From Bacilli bacterium (GTDB taxonomy: Bacteria > Bacillota_I > Bacilli_A > RFN20 > CAG-288), in the NCBI GenBank assembly GCA_022647725.1, contig JALCLG010000001.1:1978784-2042783 (forward strand): 64,000 nt of DNA, written 5' to 3'. The notes under the pieces were generated by a model, which saw only the letters and a program-made list of their open reading frames with translations, had not been told where the DNA came from and made no database searches. Below are positions 33,957 to 42,422 of the stretch, piece by piece (positions within the stretch are counted from its first letter, which is position 1; every line of letters begins with the position of its first letter). Position numbers and translations under genes: made by a program.

Positions 33957-35261
33957 TTAGGCTGGAAAATAGATGGAAATGGAGAAAACGCCTTTGGTCG
34001 CTTCGATCTTCATCGTGCCATGGTAGTTGTTGACCATCATCCGGATGGACTTCATGCCGAAGCCATGGTAGCGGTCATCGCCCTTGGTCGAAATCGGCAA
34101 GCCGTCCTTGAAGGCCAGATCGCCCTTGTAGCGGTTCTCCTCATAGGCAAAGACGCCGTTAGCGACCTTCTTGATCTTCAGGGTGATGACACGGTCAGCC
34201 TGGTTATCGATATTCATTGAGGATTCGATGGCGTTGTCGACGATGTTGCCGAAGAGCGAATAAATATCGCCTTCCTGCATAAAGGACAAGGACGAGCCAT
34301 CGATGATGCAGTTGAAGACGATGCCGTTCTTCTTGCAGATGAGGGATTTCTCCTGAAGGATGACATCCAAGGAAGCATTGCCGGTCTTCATCTTGGTATC
34401 GTAAATGCGGATGGCATCCTCGATGGACTGAAGTTCTTCCTTGCTGACCACTTCTCCGGACTCTTTCAAAGCCCGGATCTGATGACGGAGATCATGGCAT
34501 TTGATGTTGATCAGGTCAATGGTCTGCTTATTCATCTCATACTGTTTTTCTTCCTCATGGCGCATCTGGTTGATGGAAGCCACTTCCGTCTCCAGTGCCT
34601 TCTGCGAAACAAAGCCGAACATAATGATGACCAGCATCACGCTGCCCAGGATATTGAAAATATTGATGATGTAAACCAAATAATGGACATTTCCGGTCAA
34701 CGGGGTCGTAATGACGAACATATTAAGCAGGTTACTGATCAGCAATGAGAAAATGGCAAAGAGGATAATCCGTTTCGGAGGCAAAGCGACATTCGGGAAT
34801 CGGGTTATCTGTGAATAAATATAGATGATGCCAGGAAGAGCAACGGCAAAGGAGGAGAAGCCTAAGACAATCCAGATGGGCGAAAAGCCAGTCAGGGCCG
34901 TGCCGGTGGAATCCTCCACGATATAGTTGAGCAGTTGCCAGAAAAGATAGATGAGGTGCCGGACGTTGTAGGCCATGATGCCAAGGAACAAGGCGGAACT
35001 GACGGAATATTTGAAGCAAAAATAAAGATCAGCCAAACCGAAAAAGACCAAAAGGAGATAATTGAAAGTCCCGGAGAGGATGACGTTGCCGACATTGATA
35101 TTCTGGCTGAGGAAGGCTAAGCCTAAGGACAGGAGGACTGCTGGGATGGCCCGGGCCCAGAAATGGGAGCGCTTAGGAAAGTTCCACGAGAAAAAATAGG
35201 CCAAAAGGAGATATTCGAGCTCGGTGACGATGTTGAGATAGTTATCCAGCGTGATCGTCAT
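33957..35261 (-). CDS. AgrC/LytS-like sensor histidine kinase 2
   Basis: 434 residues. About six or seven membrane helices cover 1-222, then a short coiled coil, phospho-acceptor region NIKCHDLRH (His256 likely) and a GHKL ATPase (LFGNIVDNAIESS as N box, YHGFGMKSIRMM as G box). Same class as the kinase at 18995-20359 but clearly diverged. Its ATG overlaps the stop of the LytTR regulator as ATGA. Lies directly upstream of the GH3 gene at 29715-33554, consistent with local control. Confidence 0.9.
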   Translation of the reverse strand: MTITLDNYLNIVTELEYLLLAYFFSWNFPKRSHFWARAIPAVLLSLGLAFLSQNINVGNVILSGTFNYLLLVFFGLADLYFCFKYSVSSALFLGIMAYNVRHLIYLFWQLLNYIVEDSTGTALTGFSPIWIVLGFSSFAVALPGIIYIYSQITRFPNVALPPKRIILFAIFSLLISNLLNMFVITTPLTGNVHYLVYIINIFNILGSVMLVIIMFGFVSQKALETEVASINQMRHEEEKQYEMNKQTIDLINIKCHDLRHQIRALKESGEVVSKEELQSIEDAIRIYDTKMKTGNASLDVILQEKSLICKKNGIVFNCIIDGSSLSFMQEGDIYSLFGNIVDNAIESSMNIDNQADRVITLKIKKVANGVFAYEENRYKGDLAFKDGLPISTKGDDRYHGFGMKSIRMMVNNYHGTMKIEATKGVFSISIYFPA

Positions 35262-35971
35262 GAATGTTTGCCTAAATACGCGGTGAAGGCTTCCAAGAAG
35301 GCCTTCTTCTTCGGATGCGAGATCTGCAGCTTGTCTTCGCCGAGGCAGACTTCATACTTGTCGATGCCGGTGACGAACTTGAGGTTGACGAGATAGCAGT
35401 GGTTGCAGCGGACAAAGGATTCCGGCGGCAGGATCTTCTCGACATCGCTTAAAGAGCCATAGGCGTTATAGACGCCTTTGTCCGTATGATAATAAAGACG
35501 GTGATCCATGATCTCCACGTATTTGATGGATGAGGCCGTCAGTGCAACAAAGCCATCATCGATCTTCAACGTGATCTTGGGTTCCTTGCTCTGTTCGTCG
35601 AGAAGACTGGACAGTTTATCAAGCTTCTGGGAGAGGTGCTCGTAGATGACTGGCTTGACGATGTAGTCGTAGGCATCGACTTCATAGCCCTTGATGGCAA
35701 ACTGGGCCAAGTCGGTGACAAAGATAAGGAAAACCTTCGAATCATACTGCCGCATCTTGTGCGCGGCTTCTAGCCCGTTCATTCCCGGCATGTTGATATC
35801 CAGGAATACGACATCATAATTGGGTTTATAGTCACTTAAAAACTTGATGGCATCAGGGAAATATTTGATGACAATCTCGCGGTTCTTCTCTTTGCCGTAC
35901 TTCAAAAGAAGCATCCGCAGATTCTGATAAGCCGCCTCTTCGTCCTCGACAATCGCAGCTTTTATAACCAT
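35258..35971 (-). CDS. LytTR-family response regulator 2
   Basis: 237 residues: receiver domain with VEDEE at 8-12, phospho-acceptor Asp58 in FLDINMPG and Lys in IVKPV, then a LytTR domain (about 135-235) with FVRCNHCYLVNL. Ribosome site GAAGGATC 6 bases before the start. Overlaps the kinase gene by 4 bases. A structured RNA ending in a strong terminator lies about 140 bases upstream on the same strand. Confidence 0.92.
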   Translation of the reverse strand: MVIKAAIVEDEEAAYQNLRMLLLKYGKEKNREIVIKYFPDAIKFLSDYKPNYDVVFLDINMPGMNGLEAAHKMRQYDSKVFLIFVTDLAQFAIKGYEVDAYDYIVKPVIYEHLSQKLDKLSSLLDEQSKEPKITLKIDDGFVALTASSIKYVEIMDHRLYYHTDKGVYNAYGSLSDVEKILPPESFVRCNHCYLVNLKFVTGIDKYEVCLGEDKLQISHPKKKAFLEAFTAYLGKHS

Positions 35972-36112
35972 AAGAATGATCCTTCACTAAATATCTATCT
36001 TATAGAAACTTCCTTCTACTTTCAAGGAAATTGATAACCCTGGAGTTGCTTGAGGGCGTAACTAACGGCTTTTTCAAAGACAGGTTATCATTCCTAAACT
36101 CTTATAGGGGAC

Positions 36113-36143
36113 AAAAAAAGGCACCCAGTGGAATAAGGGTGCC
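36113..36143 (-). terminator. Terminator of the structured RNA
   Basis: GGCACCC / GGGTGCC with a seven-A run on the + strand side, giving a T7 tract on the minus strand. Confidence 0.88.
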
Positions 36144-36325
36144 TCGTTCAGGAAATGTCCCAACCGATTCTGCCTAACCTGAGGATCAAGGAGGTAAAGC
36201 AGACAAGTCAGCCATTCATGGAATGGGTGACTGGGTGGGACGACACTGAGAAAGAGTGTTCCTGCGTTTAGGTCAGTGATGATCTAAAACTGACACGATT
36301 CTACCTAGCCCCATAACAAAAGGAA
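36113..36325 (-). ncRNA. Candidate structured RNA (leader or small RNA), family not recognised
   Basis: About 200 bases without a credible ORF that fold extensively on the minus strand. Nested long-range pairs are CAGGAA/UUCCUG (36259-36264 with 36149-36154) and GUCCCA/UGGGAC (36236-36241 with 36157-36162). They enclose a hairpin of about 12 bp (UCUGCUUUACCU / AGGUUAGGCAGA) and another with CCAUUC/GAAUGG. Further upstream, GUCAG/CUGAC and UUUUAG/CUAAA interleave as an H-type pseudoknot. A strong terminator closes it. It could be an attenuator for the regulator 2 / kinase 2 operon or a stand-alone RNA. It does not match T-box, tmRNA, SRP or RNase P signatures I know. The 5' end is a guess. Confidence 0.6.
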
Positions 36326-36442
36326 ACTGGAATGCCGTAACCTACTTCTTTTCTTGCCTATTCTTTCACTTCTTCCCCCTTTTCATTTTTGAAAAGAATT
36401 GACATAAGAAATCAAAAAAGTCAAAATTATGGGATAAAAATC

Positions 36443-36467
36443 AAAAAAGAGCCACCCGTCGTGGCCC
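36443..36467 (-). terminator. Terminator of tRNA-Pro
   Basis: GAGCCAC / GTGGCCC (one wobble pair) with A run on the + strand side. Confidence 0.75.
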
Positions 36468-36479
36468 TTTTCATTTCAC

Positions 36480-36556
36480 TGGTCGGAACAATGGGATTTG
36501 AACCCATGACCCCTTCCACCCCAAGGAAGTGCGCTACCAAACTGCGCTATGTCCCG
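36480..36556 (-). tRNA. tRNA-Pro (anticodon GGG)
   Basis: Full cloverleaf on the minus strand: acceptor CGGGACA/TGTTCCG, anticodon stem CTTCC/GGAAG with loop TTGGGGT (anticodon GGG), T arm ATGGG/CCCAT with TTCAAAT. The CCA end is encoded. Confidence 0.95.
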
Positions 36557-36735
36557 AAATCCGTCTTTCTAGGCTTACAAATTATAGTTGAAACCAAACC
36601 GCATTTCAAGTAAAGATAAAGCCTTCCTGCGAAAAACAGGTTTTCTTCCTAAGAGAGGATTAACTCTACGCTTTGTTTTTAGCAAGCTAAGGGGAAAGAC
36701 TTTTTCTTTCAGAAGAGTATGTTAAATTATTTTCT

Positions 36736-36747
36736 GTAAGCCCTTAC
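36736..36747 (+). promoter_or_regulatory. Palindromic operator before the acyltransferase operon
   Basis: GTAAGCCCTTAC, related to the cre-like palindromes in the GH3 cluster (CC in place of the central CG). It lies 8 bases before the start codon at 36756, where a bound protein would block transcription or initiation. No good Shine-Dalgarno precedes that ATG. Confidence 0.45.
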
Positions 36748-36755
36748 TTTTTCAT

Positions 36756-37034
36756 ATGATATCTTCTCTTATCTTTGCCAGCGGCCCTACCAGCATCATT
36801 TTCAGTTCCGGGTGGTTGCTTGCCGGCTATATCGTCGCTTTGCTGTTAGCGGTCTTTGACTTAAAGAAGCACAGCACCGGGATTGTCTTCCCGCTGCTTT
36901 CCTTAGCTCTTTTCATGGCCTCTGCCATCGTCAGTCTGGCCTACAAGGCAAGTCTCAGTGAAGTGGCCGTTCTGACGCTGATTTTCCTGTGCCTGTCCCT
37001 GACGGGCTATTTGCCCAAGGAGAGCCAGTCATGA
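36756..37034 (+). CDS. Small membrane protein at the head of an acyltransferase operon
   Basis: 92 residues with three hydrophobic segments (about 15-35, 42-62, 68-85) and no known domain I recognise. Its stop overlaps the start of the MBOAT gene (ATGA), so it is translationally coupled and likely helps that system. Confidence 0.65.
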   Translation: MISSLIFASGPTSIIFSSGWLLAGYIVALLLAVFDLKKHSTGIVFPLLSLALFMASAIVSLAYKASLSEVAVLTLIFLCLSLTGYLPKESQS

Positions 37035-38551
37035 GCTTCAATTCCTGGCAATTCCTCGTTTTCCTTCCCATCGTCATCATCGGCTATTATCTCCTACCTC
37101 ACAAGATCCGCTGGATCTGGCTTCTGATTGCCAGCTACTATTTCTACATGAGCTGGAATCCATGGCTGGTCTTTCTCATTGCCGGCACCACCTTGGTATC
37201 CTATCTGGCGGCCATCCTGATTGAGAAGACTCCGAAGAAGGGTTTAAAGAAGTTTTATCTGATCCTGACGCTCGTCATCTGCCTTGGGTGTCTTGTCTTC
37301 TTCAAGTACTTCAATTTCCTCAGTCAGAGCGTGATTGACTTCCTCAATTTCTTCAAGCTCAATCTTCCGTCGTTTGCCTTGGATCTGATTCTGCCGGTGG
37401 GCATCTCCTTCTATACCTTCCAGACCCTCTCCTATACCATCGATGTCTACCGTGGCACCCTCCCGGCGGAGAAGCATCTCGGGTATTATGCCCTCTTTGT
37501 CTCCTATTTCCCGCAGCTGGTCGCCGGCCCGATTGAACGTCCGGAGACCCTCATTCCCCAGCTGAAAGAAAAGCATACGTTGGACAGTCAGAACCTGTTG
37601 ATCGGTTCTAGGATTCTCCTTTCCGGTTTCTTCCGGAAGGTCGTGTTAGCCGATTTCTGCGGCGTCTTTGTCAATAACATTTATAACAACCTCGCCACCT
37701 CCCATTCGCTCTCCGTCTATCTGGCCACGGCCCTGTTCCTCTTGGAGATCTACTTTGATTTCTCCGGCTACAGCGAGATTGCCTTAGGCGCGGCTCGGAT
37801 GATGGGCGTCAAGCTTTCCGTCAACTTCGACAAGCCGTTCAGCAGTCAAAGCTATTCCGAGTTCTTCCGGAGATGGCATATCACCCTCAACACCTGGTTC
37901 CGGGATTATCTTTACATTCCCTTAGGCGGAAACCGCAAAGGCGTGGCCCGGAAGGTTCTCAACCTCTGGATCGTCTTCTTGCTCTGCGGGCTCTGGCATG
38001 GGGCCAACTGGACCTATGTCCTCTGGGGCGCCTATGCCGCCTTCTTCATTTCCTTGGAGACCCTCTTACGGAAGCCATTCCTGAGGTTCTGTGCCAACCA
38101 TAAGATCGATCTCAGCAATTCCTTTGTCCGGCTTTTCCGGTCGACCTTGATGTTCCTCCTTTATGTCTTCGGCGGCATCCTTTTCCGCAGCAAGGATATG
38201 ACGATGGTCTCCTTAGCCTATACCCGGCTTTTCACGGCCTTCAGCGCTCATCCATTGCAGGTAGCCTATCAGGAACTCGGGTTCAATACCCTAACGCTGA
38301 TCGAACTGGGCTTAGGTCTGTTGGCCCTGGTTCTGCTTTATCATTTCTGCTATCCTCAGGGCAATCCGGAACTCGTCAACACGCTGCCCAAGCCGGTCCC
38401 GGCTTCTGAGCCTGTCTCGGGTACTATGGAAGCGGGCGTCAATGCTCAGAAAGCCAGTTCCTTTGTCTATCTGGTCCTGGTGATTGCTCTCTGCTGGCTG
38501 GTGCTTCTGGCCAGTCAGGACTCGTCGGCCTTTGCCTATTTCCAGTTCTAA
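37031..38551 (+). CDS. MBOAT-family O-acyltransferase (AlgI/DltB-like)
   Basis: 506 residues with about eleven membrane helices and the AlgI-type signatures FFRRWHITLNTWFRDYLYIP (from about residue 278) and LCGLWHGANWTY (from about residue 317), whose His is the catalytic residue in the family. MBOAT proteins take acyl groups, usually acetyl, across the membrane for transfer to an extracellular polymer by an SGNH-type partner; two such proteins follow. Start at 37031 chosen for AAGGAGA 8 bases upstream and the ATGA overlap with the gene before; an in-frame ATG at 36989 lies inside that gene. A final membrane helix ends the protein. Confidence 0.93.
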   Translation: MSFNSWQFLVFLPIVIIGYYLLPHKIRWIWLLIASYYFYMSWNPWLVFLIAGTTLVSYLAAILIEKTPKKGLKKFYLILTLVICLGCLVFFKYFNFLSQSVIDFLNFFKLNLPSFALDLILPVGISFYTFQTLSYTIDVYRGTLPAEKHLGYYALFVSYFPQLVAGPIERPETLIPQLKEKHTLDSQNLLIGSRILLSGFFRKVVLADFCGVFVNNIYNNLATSHSLSVYLATALFLLEIYFDFSGYSEIALGAARMMGVKLSVNFDKPFSSQSYSEFFRRWHITLNTWFRDYLYIPLGGNRKGVARKVLNLWIVFLLCGLWHGANWTYVLWGAYAAFFISLETLLRKPFLRFCANHKIDLSNSFVRLFRSTLMFLLYVFGGILFRSKDMTMVSLAYTRLFTAFSAHPLQVAYQELGFNTLTLIELGLGLLALVLLYHFCYPQGNPELVNTLPKPVPASEPVSGTMEAGVNAQKASSFVYLVLVIALCWLVLLASQDSSAFAYFQF

Positions 38552-38563
38552 GGGGTAACGATC

Positions 38564-40006
38564 ATGAAAAAGTCCTTGAAAATCGTCACCATCGCCGGCT
38601 GTGCCCTGAGCCTTGTTTCCTTGCCGATTGCCCAGGCAGTCGTTTTATATGGACTGCCGAGCCAGTACGACGAAACCTATTACGGCGAACTGAAGGACCT
38701 TTATCAGAAACTATCGACCACTTCCGGCAAGAAAGTCGTGGTCCTCGGCAACTCCAACATTGCCTTCGGCGTCAACAGTGCCTTATTGGAGAAGGAACTG
38801 AAAGCTGCCGGACTGGACTACACGGTCTGCAACTTCGGTCTGTATATTTCCTTAGGCACCAAGGTGATGCTCGATCTCTCGCGGGACTGGATCAAGAAAG
38901 ACGATATCGTCCTCTTCTCGCCGGAACCCATCTCTCAGGCGCTTTCCCTTTATTTCTCCGGTCAGGAGATGTGGTATGCCCTCGATAGCGACGGCAGTCT
39001 TTTCACCAAGCTCTCTTCCGACGAAAAGAAGGAAGTGCTCGGCTCGGCCTGGGATTACCTCGGTCAGAAGTGGAGCTATGCCGCCTCCGGCAAGAAAGCC
39101 GACTCCGGCACCATCTATGCCCATGCTTCCTTTGACGACAACGGCGATTTCACGAAGACGCCGCGACCTAACAATACCATGGACGGGCTTTATGATCCCA
39201 ATAATATGATTAGCTACGATATCAGCCAATACAGCAGTGATTTTGTCAGCTATGTCAACAGCTATGGCAAGGATATCCAGGCCAAAGGGGCCAGCCTGTA
39301 TTACACCTACTGTCCGATGAACAAGCTGGCCGTCAAAGACTACAGCTATAGCACCGTCAGTGCCTTCGACAGTGCCCTTTCCGAGTCATTGGACTTTCCG
39401 ATCATTTCTTCCCCTTACCATTACCTTCTGGACGCCAACTGGTTCTTTGATGCCAATGTCCATCTTAACGATGCCGGCATGACCTACCGCACCTTGCGGT
39501 TAGCCGAAGATCTGAAGAATGAACTGGGCATCACCACGGCTAACGTCACCCCTGATCCTTCTATGCCCAGTGTCCCGACGAAGGATAACACCGGCACCGG
39601 CGATAACACCGACCTGGATTCCTTTATCTTGACGGAAGGAACGGAAGGCTACACTCTCACCGGCTTAACCGAAAGCGGTAAGACCCAGAGTGACCTGATT
39701 CTTCCGTATTCCTACCAAGGAAAGACCATCACCGGCTTTGCGGATACTCTCTTCAATAACGATACTTCTATGGTGTCTTTGACGGTGCAGCCGAACATCC
39801 TCCGCCTGCTCAACGCCTCTTTCACCGGGTGTTCGTCCTTGAAGACCGTGACGTTGGAGCAGACCGACCCGGAGAAAGTGGCGGTCGGCTATAATCTTCT
39901 TGACGGAACCAGTGGCGTGACGATTCAGGTTCCGCAGGCATCCTTAAGCGGCTATATGAACAATTACTATTGGGGGCATTATGCGGCCAGTCTCAAAGGC
40001 TATTAG
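38564..40006 (+). CDS. SGNH-like protein with C-terminal leucine-rich repeats
   Basis: 480 residues. Signal anchor (about 7-30), SGNH/DltD-AlgX-like domain (about 55-330) with VVVLGNSNIAFG (candidate Ser64) and a late FDANVHLNDAG block with the Asp/His pair, then a BspA-type leucine-rich region (about 360-480, FADTLFNNDTSMVSLTV). In MBOAT systems the SGNH partner transfers the acyl group to the polymer. It is extracytoplasmic and starts 12 bases after the MBOAT stop. The usual GDS is GNS here. Confidence 0.8.
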   Translation: MKKSLKIVTIAGCALSLVSLPIAQAVVLYGLPSQYDETYYGELKDLYQKLSTTSGKKVVVLGNSNIAFGVNSALLEKELKAAGLDYTVCNFGLYISLGTKVMLDLSRDWIKKDDIVLFSPEPISQALSLYFSGQEMWYALDSDGSLFTKLSSDEKKEVLGSAWDYLGQKWSYAASGKKADSGTIYAHASFDDNGDFTKTPRPNNTMDGLYDPNNMISYDISQYSSDFVSYVNSYGKDIQAKGASLYYTYCPMNKLAVKDYSYSTVSAFDSALSESLDFPIISSPYHYLLDANWFFDANVHLNDAGMTYRTLRLAEDLKNELGITTANVTPDPSMPSVPTKDNTGTGDNTDLDSFILTEGTEGYTLTGLTESGKTQSDLILPYSYQGKTITGFADTLFNNDTSMVSLTVQPNILRLLNASFTGCSSLKTVTLEQTDPEKVAVGYNLLDGTSGVTIQVPQASLSGYMNNYYWGHYAASLKGY

Positions 40007-41777
40007 ACGTTTGCTGATCGCCGGATGCTGTTTGGCCCCGCTGGGGCTGCTTTCCAGTTGTCAGAAAACGACCTCGGCTTCCACGGTCTCGGACAAGATC
40101 CGGCTTTCCATTGCCGACAGCCCCTATTTCACCCCGTCCCAGAAGAGCTTTGAGGTCAGCCGCGGCACGGATGTCGTGATCACCCTGTCGTTTGAAGCGG
40201 GGTATGTCTTCGAGTCCTGCAGCTATGCTAGCTTCTCCGTGGCCGATGCCGGTTTCAAGAACGTCCAGCTCTTGCTGAAGAAGGTCTCCTTCCCGGAGCT
40301 GATCACCATCACCGCCAAGAAAGCGGACTACGGCATCATGTATCAGCTCAACGGCGGCAGTTTCCTCTCCGCTGATTTCACCGGCACCTTCTATGCCGAA
40401 TGGCCGACCTTGGCTCACCATAAGAGAGCCAATACCTCCTTAGGCACCCGGATGATCGAACGGAAGGGCTATGTGCTGACCGGCTGGAACACGAAAGAGG
40501 ATCTCACGGGAGAGCGGATCGGCTTAGGCAGCCGGGTGACGATGACGACCCCGATTCTGAATCTTTATGCCGACTGGAAGAAGGAGACGGATCCGAATGA
40601 TTTCACCTATGCTCAGGGCAAGCATGGCCTGACCATCACCTCGTATACCGGCACTCAGGACGTCACGGAGCTGGTGATTCCCCGCTACCAGGGCAGTGAT
40701 CCCATTACCGCCATCAGCAATGGTTCTTTCAAGAACCTGACGAAACTCACCAGCCTTTATCTTTCAGAGAAACTCATTTCTTTGGAGTCCAACGCCTTTT
40801 CCGGATCGCCGTTAACGGATATCACTTTCTGTGACACCCTTCTTTTTGTCGATGACAATTCCTTCTCCGTCCCAATCAAAAACTGGCATCTGAATGCCTG
40901 CCTGTATCCCCGTTACCAAAGCGGCAATGACAATGCCGAGTTTGCCGATGACATGGACCGGCTGATTCTCGCCAAGGACCAGCAGAAGATGATCTTCTTT
41001 GCCGGCTGCTCCATGAGCTATGGACTGAAGTCGGAAGAGGTCAGCAAAGTCTATGGTTCTCAGTATACGATTCTGGACATGGGCGTCATCGGCGGCACCA
41101 ATGCCAGCTTCCAGTTCGACTGCATCACGCCTTATCTCAAGAGCGGAGACGTCTTCATTCACGCTCCGGAGGTTGGCTCTCCTTACCAGCTTTTGGACAA
41201 CATCGAAGCCGAGCTCCGTGTCTTTGTGATGACGGAAGGGAACTTTGATCTGCTCTCCTTGACGGATATGACCGCCATGACTCATCCCTTCCAGGTCTTC
41301 TCCCAGTTTGCCCTGTCCCGCTTTGCCCTACCCGGTGGCAGCTATGAGGATTATCTGACCACGTATAACGACTATGGCGATATCAGCATTGCCCGTCCCT
41401 ATACCGGCGTCAACAAGAGCTATACCGACGGCAAATACACCTATCAGCCTTCCTACGTCAACAGCACCTCGATGACCCGTTTAGCAGCCAAGTACGACCA
41501 GCTGAAAGCCAAAGGAGCGACGGTTTATTTCTCTTACTCCCCGGTCAACAGCGCCGTGATGGACACGACCGACTATCAGAACGCCCCCTGGGAAACCTTT
41601 GCGACCAAGATCACCGAAGCCATGGCAAAATACAGCTATCCGGTGATCTCCACCGTCACCGACTATCTTTATGACGGCACCTATTTCTATGACGAGGACT
41701 ACCATCTTAACGACAAAGGAGCTCAGCTCCGGACCGAGCAGCTGATCTATGACCTGAAGAAAGTCGTCCCGGTTTAG
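39981..41777 (+). CDS. SGNH-like lipoprotein with N-terminal InlB-type and leucine-rich repeats
   Basis: 598 residues. Lipobox LLSSC with Cys27, an InlB/Flg_new-like repeat region (about 115-200, ending LYADW), a BspA-type leucine-rich block (about 215-290, ISNGSFKNLTKLTSLYL) and an SGNH-like domain (about 325-598) with FFAGCSMSYGL and the catalytic-type YDEDYHLNDKG near the end. The order of repeats and SGNH domain is opposite to the previous gene, although the SGNH ends are clearly homologous. It overlaps the previous gene by 26 bases. Likely a second acyl-transfer or esterase partner on the surface. Confidence 0.78.
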   Translation: MRPVSKAIRRLLIAGCCLAPLGLLSSCQKTTSASTVSDKIRLSIADSPYFTPSQKSFEVSRGTDVVITLSFEAGYVFESCSYASFSVADAGFKNVQLLLKKVSFPELITITAKKADYGIMYQLNGGSFLSADFTGTFYAEWPTLAHHKRANTSLGTRMIERKGYVLTGWNTKEDLTGERIGLGSRVTMTTPILNLYADWKKETDPNDFTYAQGKHGLTITSYTGTQDVTELVIPRYQGSDPITAISNGSFKNLTKLTSLYLSEKLISLESNAFSGSPLTDITFCDTLLFVDDNSFSVPIKNWHLNACLYPRYQSGNDNAEFADDMDRLILAKDQQKMIFFAGCSMSYGLKSEEVSKVYGSQYTILDMGVIGGTNASFQFDCITPYLKSGDVFIHAPEVGSPYQLLDNIEAELRVFVMTEGNFDLLSLTDMTAMTHPFQVFSQFALSRFALPGGSYEDYLTTYNDYGDISIARPYTGVNKSYTDGKYTYQPSYVNSTSMTRLAAKYDQLKAKGATVYFSYSPVNSAVMDTTDYQNAPWETFATKITEAMAKYSYPVISTVTDYLYDGTYFYDEDYHLNDKGAQLRTEQLIYDLKKVVPV

Positions 41778-42421
41778 TCTTTCCTGTTGAGAGCGTTGAT
41801 CATTTCCTGATAGGTTGATGGCGAAATCTCCCCGGATTCCAGCTTCTTACGGAGATAATCTTTCATTTGTTCTTCGTTGAGTCCGCTGACTTCCTGATGG
41901 TAGGCAGCCCGGGCTTTCTCCGTCTCGGCTTCCTGCCGCTTCGAGGATTCCAGAAGCAAGGCATGCATCGGCTTGAAGACAAAAAGAATGCTCGTCAATA
42001 AAAAAGCCGCAAAGACCACGACCGCTCCGATCAGATTGATCAGATTGATCCAGGAATAATACGTTTTCCCACCTAGCAAGGCCGAGATGCCGACCCCGGC
42101 ATACACGGCTTCGCAGCCAAGCTCCATTCCGAAGACGGCCAACAGAAAGACAATCTCAATCCGCAGCAGATAAAGCTTGGACGTGAACAAGGCCAGGACC
42201 CCGATGACAAAGAGTCCGGCGATCAGGACGATCAGAAGAATGGTGAGGCTTCCTAAGGCCGCCAGATGGCTGTCACTGTCGGCTGTCTGCATCGCCTGCA
42301 TCAGGCCGAGAACATCAAAATGGGAGTAGGGCAAGGCCAGCAATCCGAAAAGCAAGGCACTTCCGGCCAATAAGACAATCAGAGGGATGAAGTTTTCCTT
42401 TTTCAGTTGATAGGGAACCAT
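41774..42421 (-). CDS. Four-helix membrane protein with SHOCT-like tail
   Basis: 215 residues: four hydrophobic segments (about 13-33, 55-82, 87-110, 128-150), a charged linker and a C-terminal short motif MKDYLRKKLESGEISPSTYQEM that matches the SHOCT type. Its stop overlaps that of the gene on the other strand by 4 bases. It begins 1 base after uvrC and is the last gene of the mutS2-uvrC operon. Function unknown. Confidence 0.65.
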   Translation of the reverse strand: MVPYQLKKENFIPLIVLLAGSALLFGLLALPYSHFDVLGLMQAMQTADSDSHLAALGSLTILLIVLIAGLFVIGVLALFTSKLYLLRIEIVFLLAVFGMELGCEAVYAGVGISALLGGKTYYSWINLINLIGAVVVFAAFLLTSILFVFKPMHALLLESSKRQEAETEKARAAYHQEVSGLNEEQMKDYLRKKLESGEISPSTYQEMINALNRKD

Positions 42422-42422
42422 G

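Noticed and set aside
36113..36325. 6S RNA, tmRNA, SRP RNA or RNase P RNA
   Set aside because: A few short words (AGAATCG, GTTACGG) recall 6S and tmRNA, but the overall folds and the conserved cores of these families are not present.
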